Shown: positions 1-7,324 of the stretch, piece after piece
How the letters are laid out: each line of letters starts with the position of its first letter
Numbering within the stretch: the stretch's first letter is position 1
Assembly (NCBI GenBank): GCA_045655325.1
Contig: JAZOOY010000008.1
Coordinates: 1-36,071, forward strand
DNA: 36,071 nt
From: UBA1738 sp045655325
GTDB lineage: Bacteria > Bacillota > Clostridia > UBA1381
Direction of reading: 5' to 3'
Position numbers and translations under genes: made by a program
The notes under the pieces: model-generated
Told to the model about the DNA's origin: nothing
Seen by the model: only the letters and a program-made list of their open reading frames with translations
The model's database searches: none

Positions 1-183
1 GTATGCAGAATTTATGGTTACAGGTTTTCCAAAATGGTCTCTTATTTTTTGGAGCAACAACACAAGCTCTGTGTCGATCAGAATTTTGTCGCTTCCGTCT
101 TTACAGGCAAACTCTTTTACAAGAAAGTTTGCCGACAGCTTGATGCTTCCTTGTTTTTTTCTTGAATATTCTTTAACTGCCAT
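1..183 (-). CDS. M15-family peptidase (phage endolysin), 3' part outside window
   Basis: This gene starts at 183 and runs off the left edge, so only the first 61 codons are visible. The product begins MAVKEYSRKK and continues through KLSANFLVKEFACKDGSD and LLQKIRDHFGKPVTINSAY. That pattern is the N-terminal part of Peptidase_M15_3-type D-Ala-D-Ala carboxypeptidase-like endolysins, which cut peptidoglycan cross-links during phage lysis. The zinc ligands would lie beyond the window. An AGGAGT ribosome binding site at 191-196 fits the ATG at 183; a second in-frame ATG at 189 is too close to it. The start overlaps the end of the preceding gene by 11 nt, suggesting translational coupling in a phage lysis/tail operon. 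The family call is by recognition of the motif; the completeness of the gene cannot be judged. Confidence 0.75.
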   Translation of the reverse strand, partial: MAVKEYSRKKQGSIKLSANFLVKEFACKDGSDKILIDTELVLLLQKIRDHFGKPVTINSAY

Positions 184-460
184 ATGCATCACTCCTTGTT
201 TTAAATAGTTCTTTTACCTGTTTTTTACACTCTTCGCAGTACTCGTAATACGCCTTAAACTCATCGGGCTTTTCATCTTTCTGCCTTAAAATTGCAAACT
301 CCTGACTTTGGGTATATCGTTTGCGAATTTCAGCATTGATTGCCTCACCATAGCCAACAGTTGACCAATACTCCGCCCGCACTTGTTCTTCTTGTGCTTG
401 CATTTCGGTAATTTCGTCAGGTGTCATTTCTCTTACAATTCCGTCAATGCATATTTTCAT
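173..460 (-). CDS. small phage tail-associated protein, function unknown
   Basis: The 95-residue product begins MKICIDGIVREMTPDEI and ends in a Lys/Glu-rich helical region containing EFAILRQKDEKPDEF and YCEECKKQVKEL. It has no signal peptide or membrane segment and looks mostly alpha-helical and coiled-coil-prone. Proteins of this pattern commonly sit between baseplate/tail fibre genes and lysis genes in clostridial prophages; no activity is known to me. Its ATG overlaps the TGA of the upstream baseplate gene by 4 nt, and its own 3' end overlaps the endolysin start, so the three genes form one tightly packed transcription unit. The phage assignment rests on the neighbours and general pattern, not on a diagnostic motif. 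Confidence 0.65.
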   Translation of the reverse strand: MKICIDGIVREMTPDEITEMQAQEEQVRAEYWSTVGYGEAINAEIRKRYTQSQEFAILRQKDEKPDEFKAYYEYCEECKKQVKELFKTRSDAYGS

Positions 461-1356
461 TCTTTATACCCCCAAACTCTATATTTACTACCAAGAGGTA
501 ATCTTGTTGAAAATCTTACCCCTTTCCATCTTTTATAACCCTCTATCCAACCGCTTGTCCTTGAGTATTTATGTTTACCCAAAAAGGAAACATTATCACA
601 GATACCTTCCATTTTAAGAGCATTATTTTCAGACAACATCATTGATGAAAAATTTATTGAAAATAAAATTGGATTTTTTCCTTCGTAAAAATCCCAAAAA
701 GGAAAATCAACTGATTTGTCCTTGTCATTTATACAACTAGGATATATTACTGTATTGTTTGTGGCTGTAGATTCTTTTTTATCAAGAAATACAACAAATT
801 CTCTATAGCCTTCAGGGAAAGTAATTATCAAATTGGACAGTTCACCATCCTCCTCGGCGACCTCCTTGCTTTGTAATAATTCCCATTTTTCTCCTGCTCT
901 GCTATCCGAAGGCTTGCCGCTGTCTACATGCTCTTTTTTCTTCATATCATACACATACCAGTTTCCTGTTTCGCCTATATACGGAAGAGAATTCATAACA
1001 AGTTCTTCCCACACATCAGGTGTTGGTTCTTCGGGCGCAGTAGCTTGGCTATATGCACCATCCTTCACATTAAAAGTAAGCCAGTTTGTACTTACACGAG
1101 CATTATCCCATACTCCATAACAACCAATTTTGATATCTCCCTGATTTTCCAGAACTTCTTTTGGGATAACGCATTTGCCTTGCTTGATTACCTGTTTGTA
1201 TGCTGTATCGCCTTTTTTAAATACGCAAAGCCACATATAATCTTTATTATCCAGAATTTCAAAGTTGCATACATAAGTATTTACATTTCCCGAATTTCCC
1301 TCAAGAACACTTCCTGCAATCAGCTTATCTTTCTGGATTTTAAAATTTAGTTCCAT
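457..1356 (-). CDS. phage baseplate/upper tail protein (BppU-like)
   Basis: The 299-residue product starts MELNFKIQKDKLIAGSVLEG. Residues about 1-100 form a beta-rich domain resembling the BppU N-terminal domain of Gram-positive phage baseplates. A mid-protein stretch, TGNWYVYDMKKKEHVDSGKP at roughly 130-150, is the recurrent linker seen in clostridial phage tail-tip proteins. The C-terminal half is beta-rich with no recognised domain and could be the receptor- or host-contacting part. The start is supported by AAAGGAGG immediately upstream. No other tail gene (tape measure, distal tail, other baseplate genes) is found upstream in the window; chromosomal metabolic genes begin within 200 nt. 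This may be one end of a prophage or a remnant. Confidence in phage origin is good, in the exact role moderate. Confidence 0.7.
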   Translation of the reverse strand: MELNFKIQKDKLIAGSVLEGNSGNVNTYVCNFEILDNKDYMWLCVFKKGDTAYKQVIKQGKCVIPKEVLENQGDIKIGCYGVWDNARVSTNWLTFNVKDGAYSQATAPEEPTPDVWEELVMNSLPYIGETGNWYVYDMKKKEHVDSGKPSDSRAGEKWELLQSKEVAEEDGELSNLIITFPEGYREFVVFLDKKESTATNNTVIYPSCINDKDKSVDFPFWDFYEGKNPILFSINFSSMMLSENNALKMEGICDNVSFLGKHKYSRTSGWIEGYKRWKGVRFSTRLPLGSKYRVWGYKE

Positions 1357-1512
1357 CTTTTTCCTCCTTTTTCATTTTACTTTTCAGACTATCTTTTCAC
1401 ACCGATATCACCCACTTTTCACATCTCCCATACTGATGATAACACACTCTAGCGTGACATATAGGACAAATTAAAAACCCTGCGGATATCCGCAAGAGTT
1501 GGCACAAAAAAA
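1357..1512. other. Junction between phage-type genes and chromosomal genes
   Basis: This non-coding stretch separates the phage-type operon from the sugar metabolism operon, both on the minus strand. It contains a perfect 14-bp palindrome TGCGGATATCCGCA at 1481-1494 followed, on the minus strand, by a T-run, so it may be a second terminator. It also holds two direct copies of CTTTTCACA at 1393-1401 and 1415-1423. No convincing sigma-70 promoter for the phage genes was found; a TTGTCC at the expected distance lacks a good -10 box. Confidence 0.4.
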
Positions 1513-1537
1513 CACCCCGAAATATCATTTCAGGGTG
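1506..1537 (-). terminator. Rho-independent terminator of the oxidoreductase operon
   Basis: Arms at 1513-1523 and 1527-1537 form an 11-bp stem with one G-U wobble in the minus-strand RNA and a 3-nt loop. Seven A residues at 1506-1512 give the U-tract on the minus strand. It lies about 20 nt past the stop codon of the gene ending at 1558. Confidence 0.85.
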
Positions 1538-1557
1538 CATTTTTTTCTAATTGTTAT

Positions 1558-2547
1558 TTAGAACTGGCCGTTTTCCTTATTGATGATTGCGCTTTCAATA
1601 ATCTTATCAACAAGTGCAACGCTTGCCTGTGAGCTTTCGATTGTTACGCGGTCAGGCTTAATGTTGTTCTTAACACAGTCAACAAAGTATCTGATTTCAG
1701 CTTCGTATCCGCTACCAGACTTAATGTTGATACCTGCATCTGATACGTCTTCTGCGCCTGATGCGAACTTAACTTCTTCACCATTTTTTGTAACTACGCC
1801 ACCAACGTTTTCAACGTAGCCATTTTCAAATAGTGCAAGGTATTCATCACGGAATGCAAAAGTACAGTTATACCAACCTGCAGACATTGTGATATCGAAA
1901 TCATCATAGATGAAGTGAGATACAACACAGTCACTGTTACCAGCAAGTTTACGGTAAACGCCTGAAACCTTTTTAGGTTCACCAAAAACAGACTGAACAT
2001 AGTCAATATCGTGAATTGATAGGTCGTATGGAGTACCACCACTCTTTGCAAGGTCACGCATCCAGTCTTCCCAGCTCCAGCTTGGAATTGTAGAAGATCT
2101 TCTCATATCAATGTGAACAACCTTACCAAGTTCGCCTGATTCTACTACGCTCTTTAGGTATTCATAAGCGTACATAAATCTTACAACATGAGCTACCATA
2201 AGGAACTTACCTGACTTTTCAGCCGCTTCCTTCATAGCGATTGTTTCAGCATATGTATTACTCATTGGCTTTTCACATAGTACGTGAAGTCCGCTGTTTA
2301 GAGCCTTAATTGTAAGTTCTGCGTGAAGATAACTTGGTGTACAGATATCTACCATATCAAGTTCTTCATTTGCAAGCATTTCTTCCATAGTAGAATAGAT
2401 TTTAATGCTATCGTCTTCTACCTTTTCCTTTGCCATTTCACATCTGATATCAGCTACGGCAACAACTTTTGCATCTTCAACATTTTTGTATGCATTGAAG
2501 TGCACCTTACCCATTCCGCCGATTCCGACTAAACCTACTCTAATCAT
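1558..2547 (-). CDS. Gfo/Idh/MocA-family NAD(P)-dependent sugar oxidoreductase
   Basis: The 329-residue product has the Rossmann nucleotide-binding loop VGIGGMG at residues 7-13, the family EKP motif at 92-94 and the catalytic-type SIHDIDYV with His179 and Asp182. The length is typical. These cytosolic enzymes oxidise or reduce a ring hydroxyl of a sugar, inositol or keto-sugar. The ATG overlaps the TGA of the upstream isomerase/epimerase by 4 nt, so the two are translated together and probably act on one substrate. Such oxidoreductase plus TIM-barrel epimerase pairs occur in inositol catabolism and in 3-keto-glycoside chemistry; which applies here cannot be read from the sequence. A strong terminator follows. 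The family call is secure; the substrate is unknown. Confidence 0.9.
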   Translation of the reverse strand: MIRVGLVGIGGMGKVHFNAYKNVEDAKVVAVADIRCEMAKEKVEDDSIKIYSTMEEMLANEELDMVDICTPSYLHAELTIKALNSGLHVLCEKPMSNTYAETIAMKEAAEKSGKFLMVAHVVRFMYAYEYLKSVVESGELGKVVHIDMRRSSTIPSWSWEDWMRDLAKSGGTPYDLSIHDIDYVQSVFGEPKKVSGVYRKLAGNSDCVVSHFIYDDFDITMSAGWYNCTFAFRDEYLALFENGYVENVGGVVTKNGEEVKFASGAEDVSDAGINIKSGSGYEAEIRYFVDCVKNNIKPDRVTIESSQASVALVDKIIESAIINKENGQF

Positions 2548-3359
2548 ATTAAGCCCTCCAATAAAATTTTAGCGTTTTTAATATCTTCAATCTGCTGGTC
2601 ACCGCTGATTTCTCTTTCAATGATAAGAGTCTTATCATAACCAACTTCCTTTAGGCGTGGGATAAGCTTTTCAAAGTTAACCTTACCATCGCCAATCTTC
2701 TTTTCTTCGCCAAGTTCTTTTCCGTCAACAGGGTAAATACCGTCTTTTGCGTGAACGTCCATAACGTACTTACCAAAAACGTCAAGAGCGTCAACAGGAT
2801 TTGCCTTTCCGTAAAGGATAAGGTTTGCAGGGTCTAAATTAATGCCCAAGTTATCAAGACCAATGTCCTGAATTGTTCTAAGTAGTGTTACAGGTGTTTC
2901 CTGACCTGTTTCGAACAGGAAGTTCTGTTCATTATCCTTGCAGTACTGTGCAACTTCACGGATTGCACAAACAAGTGAATGATATTCCATTGTATTTGGC
3001 ATTTCAGGAAGGAATCCAACGTGTGTTGCTACGTTCTTAACACCAATTTTCTTTGCAAAATCAGAACCTTTTTTAAGGTCCTTAATTCTTTCGTTTCTGT
3101 AATCCATTGGAACAAGACCAAGTGTTACAGGTCCTTCCATAAAGTCCCAAACTCTTGGACCACTCCAACCACACCAGAAAGTTGAGATTGTGATTCCGTA
3201 TTTTTTTGATGCTTCAATAATCATTTCAGCAATTTCGTCTGTGAAAAGTTCAAACTTCCACGCAACTACCTGACAGCAGTCAAAACCATAGTCTTTAACC
3301 TGCTTAAAACGTGCATCAATGTTTGCATCATCAAGTTTTACTACTACACCTAGTTTCAT
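2544..3359 (-). CDS. Sugar phosphate isomerase/epimerase (AP endonuclease family 2 TIM barrel)
   Basis: This 271-residue cytosolic protein matches the xylose isomerase-like/IolE-type TIM-barrel fold. Candidate metal ligands appear in family order: Glu150 in FLFETGQE, Asp176 in INLDPANL, His203 in DVHAKDG and Glu248 in IIERE. The length matches the family. AAAAGGAG precedes the ATG, and a promoter at 3423-3451 drives it and the overlapping oxidoreductase gene. Members isomerise or epimerise sugars or dehydrate keto-inositols, and some cleave 3-keto-glycosides together with a Gfo/Idh/MocA partner. The coupling to an oxidoreductase and the adjacency to glycan-degrading genes suggest a role in processing an unusual sugar, but the substrate is not identifiable. 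Confidence 0.85.
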   Translation of the reverse strand: MKLGVVVKLDDANIDARFKQVKDYGFDCCQVVAWKFELFTDEIAEMIIEASKKYGITISTFWCGWSGPRVWDFMEGPVTLGLVPMDYRNERIKDLKKGSDFAKKIGVKNVATHVGFLPEMPNTMEYHSLVCAIREVAQYCKDNEQNFLFETGQETPVTLLRTIQDIGLDNLGINLDPANLILYGKANPVDALDVFGKYVMDVHAKDGIYPVDGKELGEEKKIGDGKVNFEKLIPRLKEVGYDKTLIIEREISGDQQIEDIKNAKILLEGLI

Positions 3360-3403
3360 AAGATTTTCTCCTTTTTATGTGTTTTCAAAACATCACCCAT
3401 TTT

Positions 3404-3417
3404 ATGGGATATTCCAT
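3404..3417. promoter_or_regulatory. Imperfect inverted repeat in 5' leader (possible operator)
   Basis: ATGGGATATTCCAT is a 14-bp near-palindrome (one mismatched pair) immediately downstream of the -10 box of the isomerase/oxidoreductase operon. A second small repeat CCCATTTTATGGG overlaps it at 3396-3408. Its placement at the transcription start is that of a repressor site; no binding protein is identified. Confidence 0.3.
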
Positions 3418-3422
3418 ATATT

Positions 3423-3451
3423 ATAATACCACTTATTTTTCTTAAAAGCAA
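3423..3451 (-). promoter_or_regulatory. Sigma-70-type promoter of isomerase-oxidoreductase operon
   Basis: On the minus strand TTGCTT (3451-3446) and TATTAT (3428-3423) are 17 nt apart; an overlapping TATAAT lies 3 nt further. The spacer shares AATAA-TGG with the promoters of the two large secreted glycosidase-like genes. Confidence 0.65.
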
Positions 3452-3501
3452 TAGACAAAACTTATTTTTTTATACAAAATCAGCTTTTTATGTTAAGAAA
3501 A

Positions 3502-3531
3502 AAATCTCCATACCACGTGGTATGGAGATTT
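3502..3531 (-). terminator. Rho-independent terminator of the first GH99-like gene
   Basis: A perfect 15-bp inverted repeat without spacer is centred on CCACGTGG, followed on the minus strand by seven T residues. It begins 6 nt past the stop codon of the gene ending at 3538. Confidence 0.9.
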
Positions 3532-3537
3532 AAAATT

Positions 3538-6500
3538 TTATGGTTCTTTTGTAACTCTTATATAGTCAATATATGTGTTTCCAGGAATTGTTGTTGGGTC
3601 AAATCTCAGACCTGTAACCTTTCCTGTCCACTTATCGCATATTGACATATCGAATACATATTCTGTGTATTCAGTTGTGTCTGTTACAGTAGCGTCAACT
3701 CTCTTTCCGCCACCCCAACCTGTTTCTGTTTCGGTAATGAAGTACATCATAGCTGTTGTTGCGCCTGTCATATTCTTCATGCGAACCTTTACATAGCGGT
3801 ATTCTGATGAATCAAGTGATGTTTCATTAAGCTGAATGATAGGGTCGTTTCCTGAACTTACCATTGTAACTTCGCCGTCCTTAACCTGAGAATGGCTAAC
3901 TCCAATGGTTTTCCAACCTTCATAATCACCGTTTGTATCAAATTCGTACTCGTTAGGTATTCTGTTTGATGTATCAACAACCGGTGGCTCGTTTGTTACT
4001 GTAATACCAAGCTCGTTACAAATGAAGTAAATTGGTACCATAAAGTGACCATCGTTATAATATGAAGCACCCGGCATCTCTGTATCAACACCGTTGATGT
4101 TTGCAATATTGCTACCGTCCTTCATTATGATTGTCTTGCCGTTTTTCTTTGCTGTAAATGTCTTTGTTTTATTATCCCATGTTGAGTCAGCATCTACCGC
4201 TTCAAGTGTTCTGAACGCTGACATATAGCTAACTCCGTCCTTGTCCTTTGGAGGACATAGGTCATTAATCAAGAATCCGTCAAGGTAGTAGTTAACTCTT
4301 GGTGTCTTCCATGCAAGAATTTCGATATATTCAAGACCAAAATCACCAAAGTCACGATATAGATAGTCATCCGGGTCAAAGAACAGTCCTGTCATTATAC
4401 CCTTACACTTTGATATGTTTGTCGGTGCTGCGAAGTATTCTGTATATCCCTGGCCTGTCAGTTTTGCGTCAAATCTCTTTCCGCTACCGTAATTCGGTTC
4501 TGAATCAGTTCTGTAGATAAACATACCAACCGAACCACCGTCTACCCACAGGCTTGATCTGATACCTGCTACATTATCAAGTGGAATTGCTATGTTTTCG
4601 TTTGCAATACGTGGGTCAACGTTATTTGACTTACCGATAAGTTTTCCGTCTTCGTTCTTGATATATTCAATTTCCTTATAGATTGACCACTGGGCATAGT
4701 CTTCAGGGTTATCAAAATACCAACCCTTTAATACATATACATCTTCAGGGTCAGGCTCTTTAGATACTTCGTTCATAATCTTAAGTGCCTGACGTTCCGG
4801 TGGATATAGCACCTGAAGTCTTGCTTTAGCTCTATCTGTAGGAACCATATCAACGTTGCAAGGCTCTGCGTTTGTTGCATTTGCTCTTACTGCGTCAAGA
4901 TATCCAAAGCCGTTTGCTGTTGATGGGCAGAAGAAGTGACCTTCACCAAATTCGTTCCAGCAAGTATAAATAATCTGTCTTGGAACATCTTTTCCTTCAG
5001 CTTCCATTCTGTCAAACTGTTCGATTGAGAACTTTGTAAGTTCGCCAATTGTTTCAGACGATGCAAAGTTTCCTGCTTCACCTGCTATCCAAGGTTCAGT
5101 ACTCCATCCCATAGCGATACTTGGAACGTATCCGATAACTGAACCGTCTATTCTCTTAGCTATTGTGTCCTTCATTGTGTCAACAGCACTTGCCTTGTGG
5201 CCTGTTGTGTAAGTAAATTCGTATGTTGCGCCTGACTCTTTCCAAGCACCTGTTCCGTCACCCACGATAACCACGCCGTCAAAACCTGCATCCTTACAAG
5301 CCTGGTCAAGGTAGTCAAACGCTTGCTTTACAACGTCAGGTGTTCCGAATACGCTTTCCATATACTTCCATGTGTAAATATAGATAATTGGCTTATTGTC
5401 AACAAGCATATATCTTGGGTCTTTGAAGTGGTATTCAAGCCAGTAAGGAACTACGTTTTCTTTAAAGTCTTCAACTCCGCCCAATGTGTCATTCTTAAAG
5501 ATGTATGACCAAAGCAGTGCATACTTCATCATGTGACTGTATTCACCGTTTAGGTAACCATCCATAAGTGCATAATGTCTTTGTGTTGTCTTAACAGGTA
5601 GGTTTGCATTGGCATTTTCTCTTGACCAAGTAAACACCTGATAATCAAAGCCGTGTTCAACCAACCACTTTGTATCCCAGTCTGCAACTTCAGGACTTCC
5701 CTCTGTGTACCAGCCTGTGTATGGCTTTCTGTTTTCGTAAGGGCTGATTCTATCCCAACCATAGTGGATACCCTCATGCCACAATGAATACATAAGCATA
5801 CCAAGGTCAGCGCCCTCTGATTCAACAGGTTCAGGTGTTGGAACATAGTCTTGAGGTAATGGAAGCTTTTCGTAAACTAAAATATCATCAAATAAAAGCT
5901 CTGTTTTTTCCTTACGTCCTGTTTCAACAGAAATATTATCAATTGATTTTACCTTATTTGCAAAAGGCACACCTTCTGCTACTAACTTATAGTTTAAGTA
6001 AATATCTGCAGTTTGTGTTTCAACATCGGCCACAAACTTTAAATAGTACCAAACATTGTCAAGGTACTTATTGTAAATTGTCTGACTGTTTGTTGTGTGG
6101 AAACCGTGATTTCTTGCAGTCACCTTTATTGCAAAGGTATTTCCTGAGTTAAGTGCAAATGAAAATCCTGTTGCCTTTGGATCTGCAATAAATCTCACTT
6201 CACCAACCATCTTTTTGGTTTGTGCAGGAAATTCACGTTTTACTACAGATTTCTTGAAATCATATTTATCGTCAATCTTTATAGAGTTCTGGTCATCAAT
6301 GTTTCCTGAGTTGATTTTATAAATGCTTGCCATTCCTGCGCCCTGTGTTTCTACCCATCCATCAGGTAGTGCTTCACCTGAAGCTGTCATAAAGCGCTCA
6401 TTAACAAGATAGTTTATGTATAAAATTACAAATCTTAATTCAAATGTTGCTGTTCCCGCAACGCCTGTGTCAATTTTTACCTGTTCCAAAACATCACAAG

Positions 6501-7104
6501 CTTCAGAGAAAGCAAACTCGCCAACGAACTTACCGTAAGCATAGATTTCAATCTTATCTGCATTCATATCAAGAATGGCTTTTAATGTGAAATCTTTATC
6601 CGCAAAAAGCTGTCCGATAGCTGTTCTTCCATCAGGCTGAATAAGATAAACGCTATCCCCTTCGATTTCAAAGCGAGCTGCTGATCTTTCTCCGCCTGCA
6701 AGGTCAAAAGTAACTTTTGAATTTTTCTGGTCAACTAACTTAAATGCAGTTTCCAAAGTAACCTTGCCGTCTTTATGAGGAAGAATTTTCTTGCTCATAC
6801 TCAGGCTTTCAGCTTCGTTTGTGTCATAAAATGCAAGACCTCTTCCTATCTTGGCAATGTTTCCGCCTCGGTAATCAACATCCCATCCTGATGGTCTCAC
6901 TTTTCCGTCTGGGCTTTGACCGTTAGAGCCCTGGAACGGGTCATCCATAAGATAGGTCGGATTACCCTCAAAAACATCAGTATAATATACCGAATCGCTC
7001 ATAGATGGTGCAGGTGAAATAACCATTACTTCTGCCATAACAGGCATGATTCCAATAATCATTATACACGCCATTACTGCACATAAAATTTTCTTAAAAT
7101 TCAT
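3538..7104 (-). CDS. Secreted multidomain GH99/WbsX-like glycoside hydrolase (paralogue 1)
   Basis: The 1188-residue product has a Lys-start signal peptide (1-24, cut after VMA). Two beta-rich, concanavalin/LamG-like domains follow at about 38-232 and 235-415, each ending in a YLNY or LYINYLVN-type strand. Residues about 430-790 form the catalytic-type domain, related to the WbsX/GH99-like TIM barrels: MLMYSLWHEG, GWYTEGSPEVADW, YMLVDNKPIIYIYTW, GFDGVVIVGDG and CWNEFGEGHFF near 718. After this comes a beta-sandwich module (about 791-931), a copper-amine-oxidase-N-type stalk domain (about 936-1034, ending GHFMVPIYFICNELG) and a second copy of the beta-sandwich module (about 1050-1187). There is no dockerin, SLH or sortase signal. 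GH99 enzymes cut alpha-mannosides, but WbsX-like relatives are largely uncharacterised. The gene has its own promoter and terminator. Confidence 0.75.
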   Translation of the reverse strand: MNFKKILCAVMACIMIIGIMPVMAEVMVISPAPSMSDSVYYTDVFEGNPTYLMDDPFQGSNGQSPDGKVRPSGWDVDYRGGNIAKIGRGLAFYDTNEAESLSMSKKILPHKDGKVTLETAFKLVDQKNSKVTFDLAGGERSAARFEIEGDSVYLIQPDGRTAIGQLFADKDFTLKAILDMNADKIEIYAYGKFVGEFAFSEACDVLEQVKIDTGVAGTATFELRFVILYINYLVNERFMTASGEALPDGWVETQGAGMASIYKINSGNIDDQNSIKIDDKYDFKKSVVKREFPAQTKKMVGEVRFIADPKATGFSFALNSGNTFAIKVTARNHGFHTTNSQTIYNKYLDNVWYYLKFVADVETQTADIYLNYKLVAEGVPFANKVKSIDNISVETGRKEKTELLFDDILVYEKLPLPQDYVPTPEPVESEGADLGMLMYSLWHEGIHYGWDRISPYENRKPYTGWYTEGSPEVADWDTKWLVEHGFDYQVFTWSRENANANLPVKTTQRHYALMDGYLNGEYSHMMKYALLWSYIFKNDTLGGVEDFKENVVPYWLEYHFKDPRYMLVDNKPIIYIYTWKYMESVFGTPDVVKQAFDYLDQACKDAGFDGVVIVGDGTGAWKESGATYEFTYTTGHKASAVDTMKDTIAKRIDGSVIGYVPSIAMGWSTEPWIAGEAGNFASSETIGELTKFSIEQFDRMEAEGKDVPRQIIYTCWNEFGEGHFFCPSTANGFGYLDAVRANATNAEPCNVDMVPTDRAKARLQVLYPPERQALKIMNEVSKEPDPEDVYVLKGWYFDNPEDYAQWSIYKEIEYIKNEDGKLIGKSNNVDPRIANENIAIPLDNVAGIRSSLWVDGGSVGMFIYRTDSEPNYGSGKRFDAKLTGQGYTEYFAAPTNISKCKGIMTGLFFDPDDYLYRDFGDFGLEYIEILAWKTPRVNYYLDGFLINDLCPPKDKDGVSYMSAFRTLEAVDADSTWDNKTKTFTAKKNGKTIIMKDGSNIANINGVDTEMPGASYYNDGHFMVPIYFICNELGITVTNEPPVVDTSNRIPNEYEFDTNGDYEGWKTIGVSHSQVKDGEVTMVSSGNDPIIQLNETSLDSSEYRYVKVRMKNMTGATTAMMYFITETETGWGGGKRVDATVTDTTEYTEYVFDMSICDKWTGKVTGLRFDPTTIPGNTYIDYIRVTKEP

Positions 7105-7126
7105 AAAAGTCCCTCCTACTTTTATT

Positions 7127-7146
7127 TAGCATATTCCTATATGCTA
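7127..7146. promoter_or_regulatory. Inverted repeat in 5' leader (possible operator)
   Basis: TAGCATAT and ATATGCTA are perfect 8-bp arms separated by 4 nt, between the -10 box and the ribosome binding site of the gene starting at 7104. The position suits a regulator site or a leader hairpin. The sequence differs from the repeats in the leaders of the neighbouring operons. Confidence 0.4.
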
Positions 7147-7156
7147 TGTTAATAAT

Positions 7157-7185
7157 ATTGTACCATTTATTTACACCAAAAGCAA
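7157..7185 (-). promoter_or_regulatory. Promoter of first GH99-like gene
   Basis: On the minus strand TTGCTT (7185-7180) and TACAAT (7162-7157) are separated by exactly 17 nt. The sequence around it, TATTGCTTTT and then AAATAAATGG, is shared with the promoters at 3423 and 10982. Confidence 0.7.
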
Positions 7186-7254
7186 TACGAAAAAATCCAT
7201 TTAATTGTATAAATGCTATTTTTTTATTCTTAAATTCTATAGTTTTTTTTATAC

Positions 7255-7288
7255 AAAAAATCCCGCATCGCTAACTGCGATACGGGAT
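7255..7288 (-). terminator. Rho-independent terminator of second GH99-like gene
   Basis: Arms 7260-7271 and 7277-7288 form a 12-bp stem with one G-U pair in the minus-strand RNA and a 5-nt loop, followed by a U-tract from 7260-7255. It lies past the stop of the gene ending at 7325. Confidence 0.85.
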
Positions 7289-7324
7289 CTTATTATTTAT
7301 CAGAAAAGATAAACTGATTTGTTA

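Noticed and set aside
14..208. Plus-strand 64-codon frame at the left edge
   Set aside because: The minus strand here encodes a recognisable M15 endolysin start with a good ribosome site.
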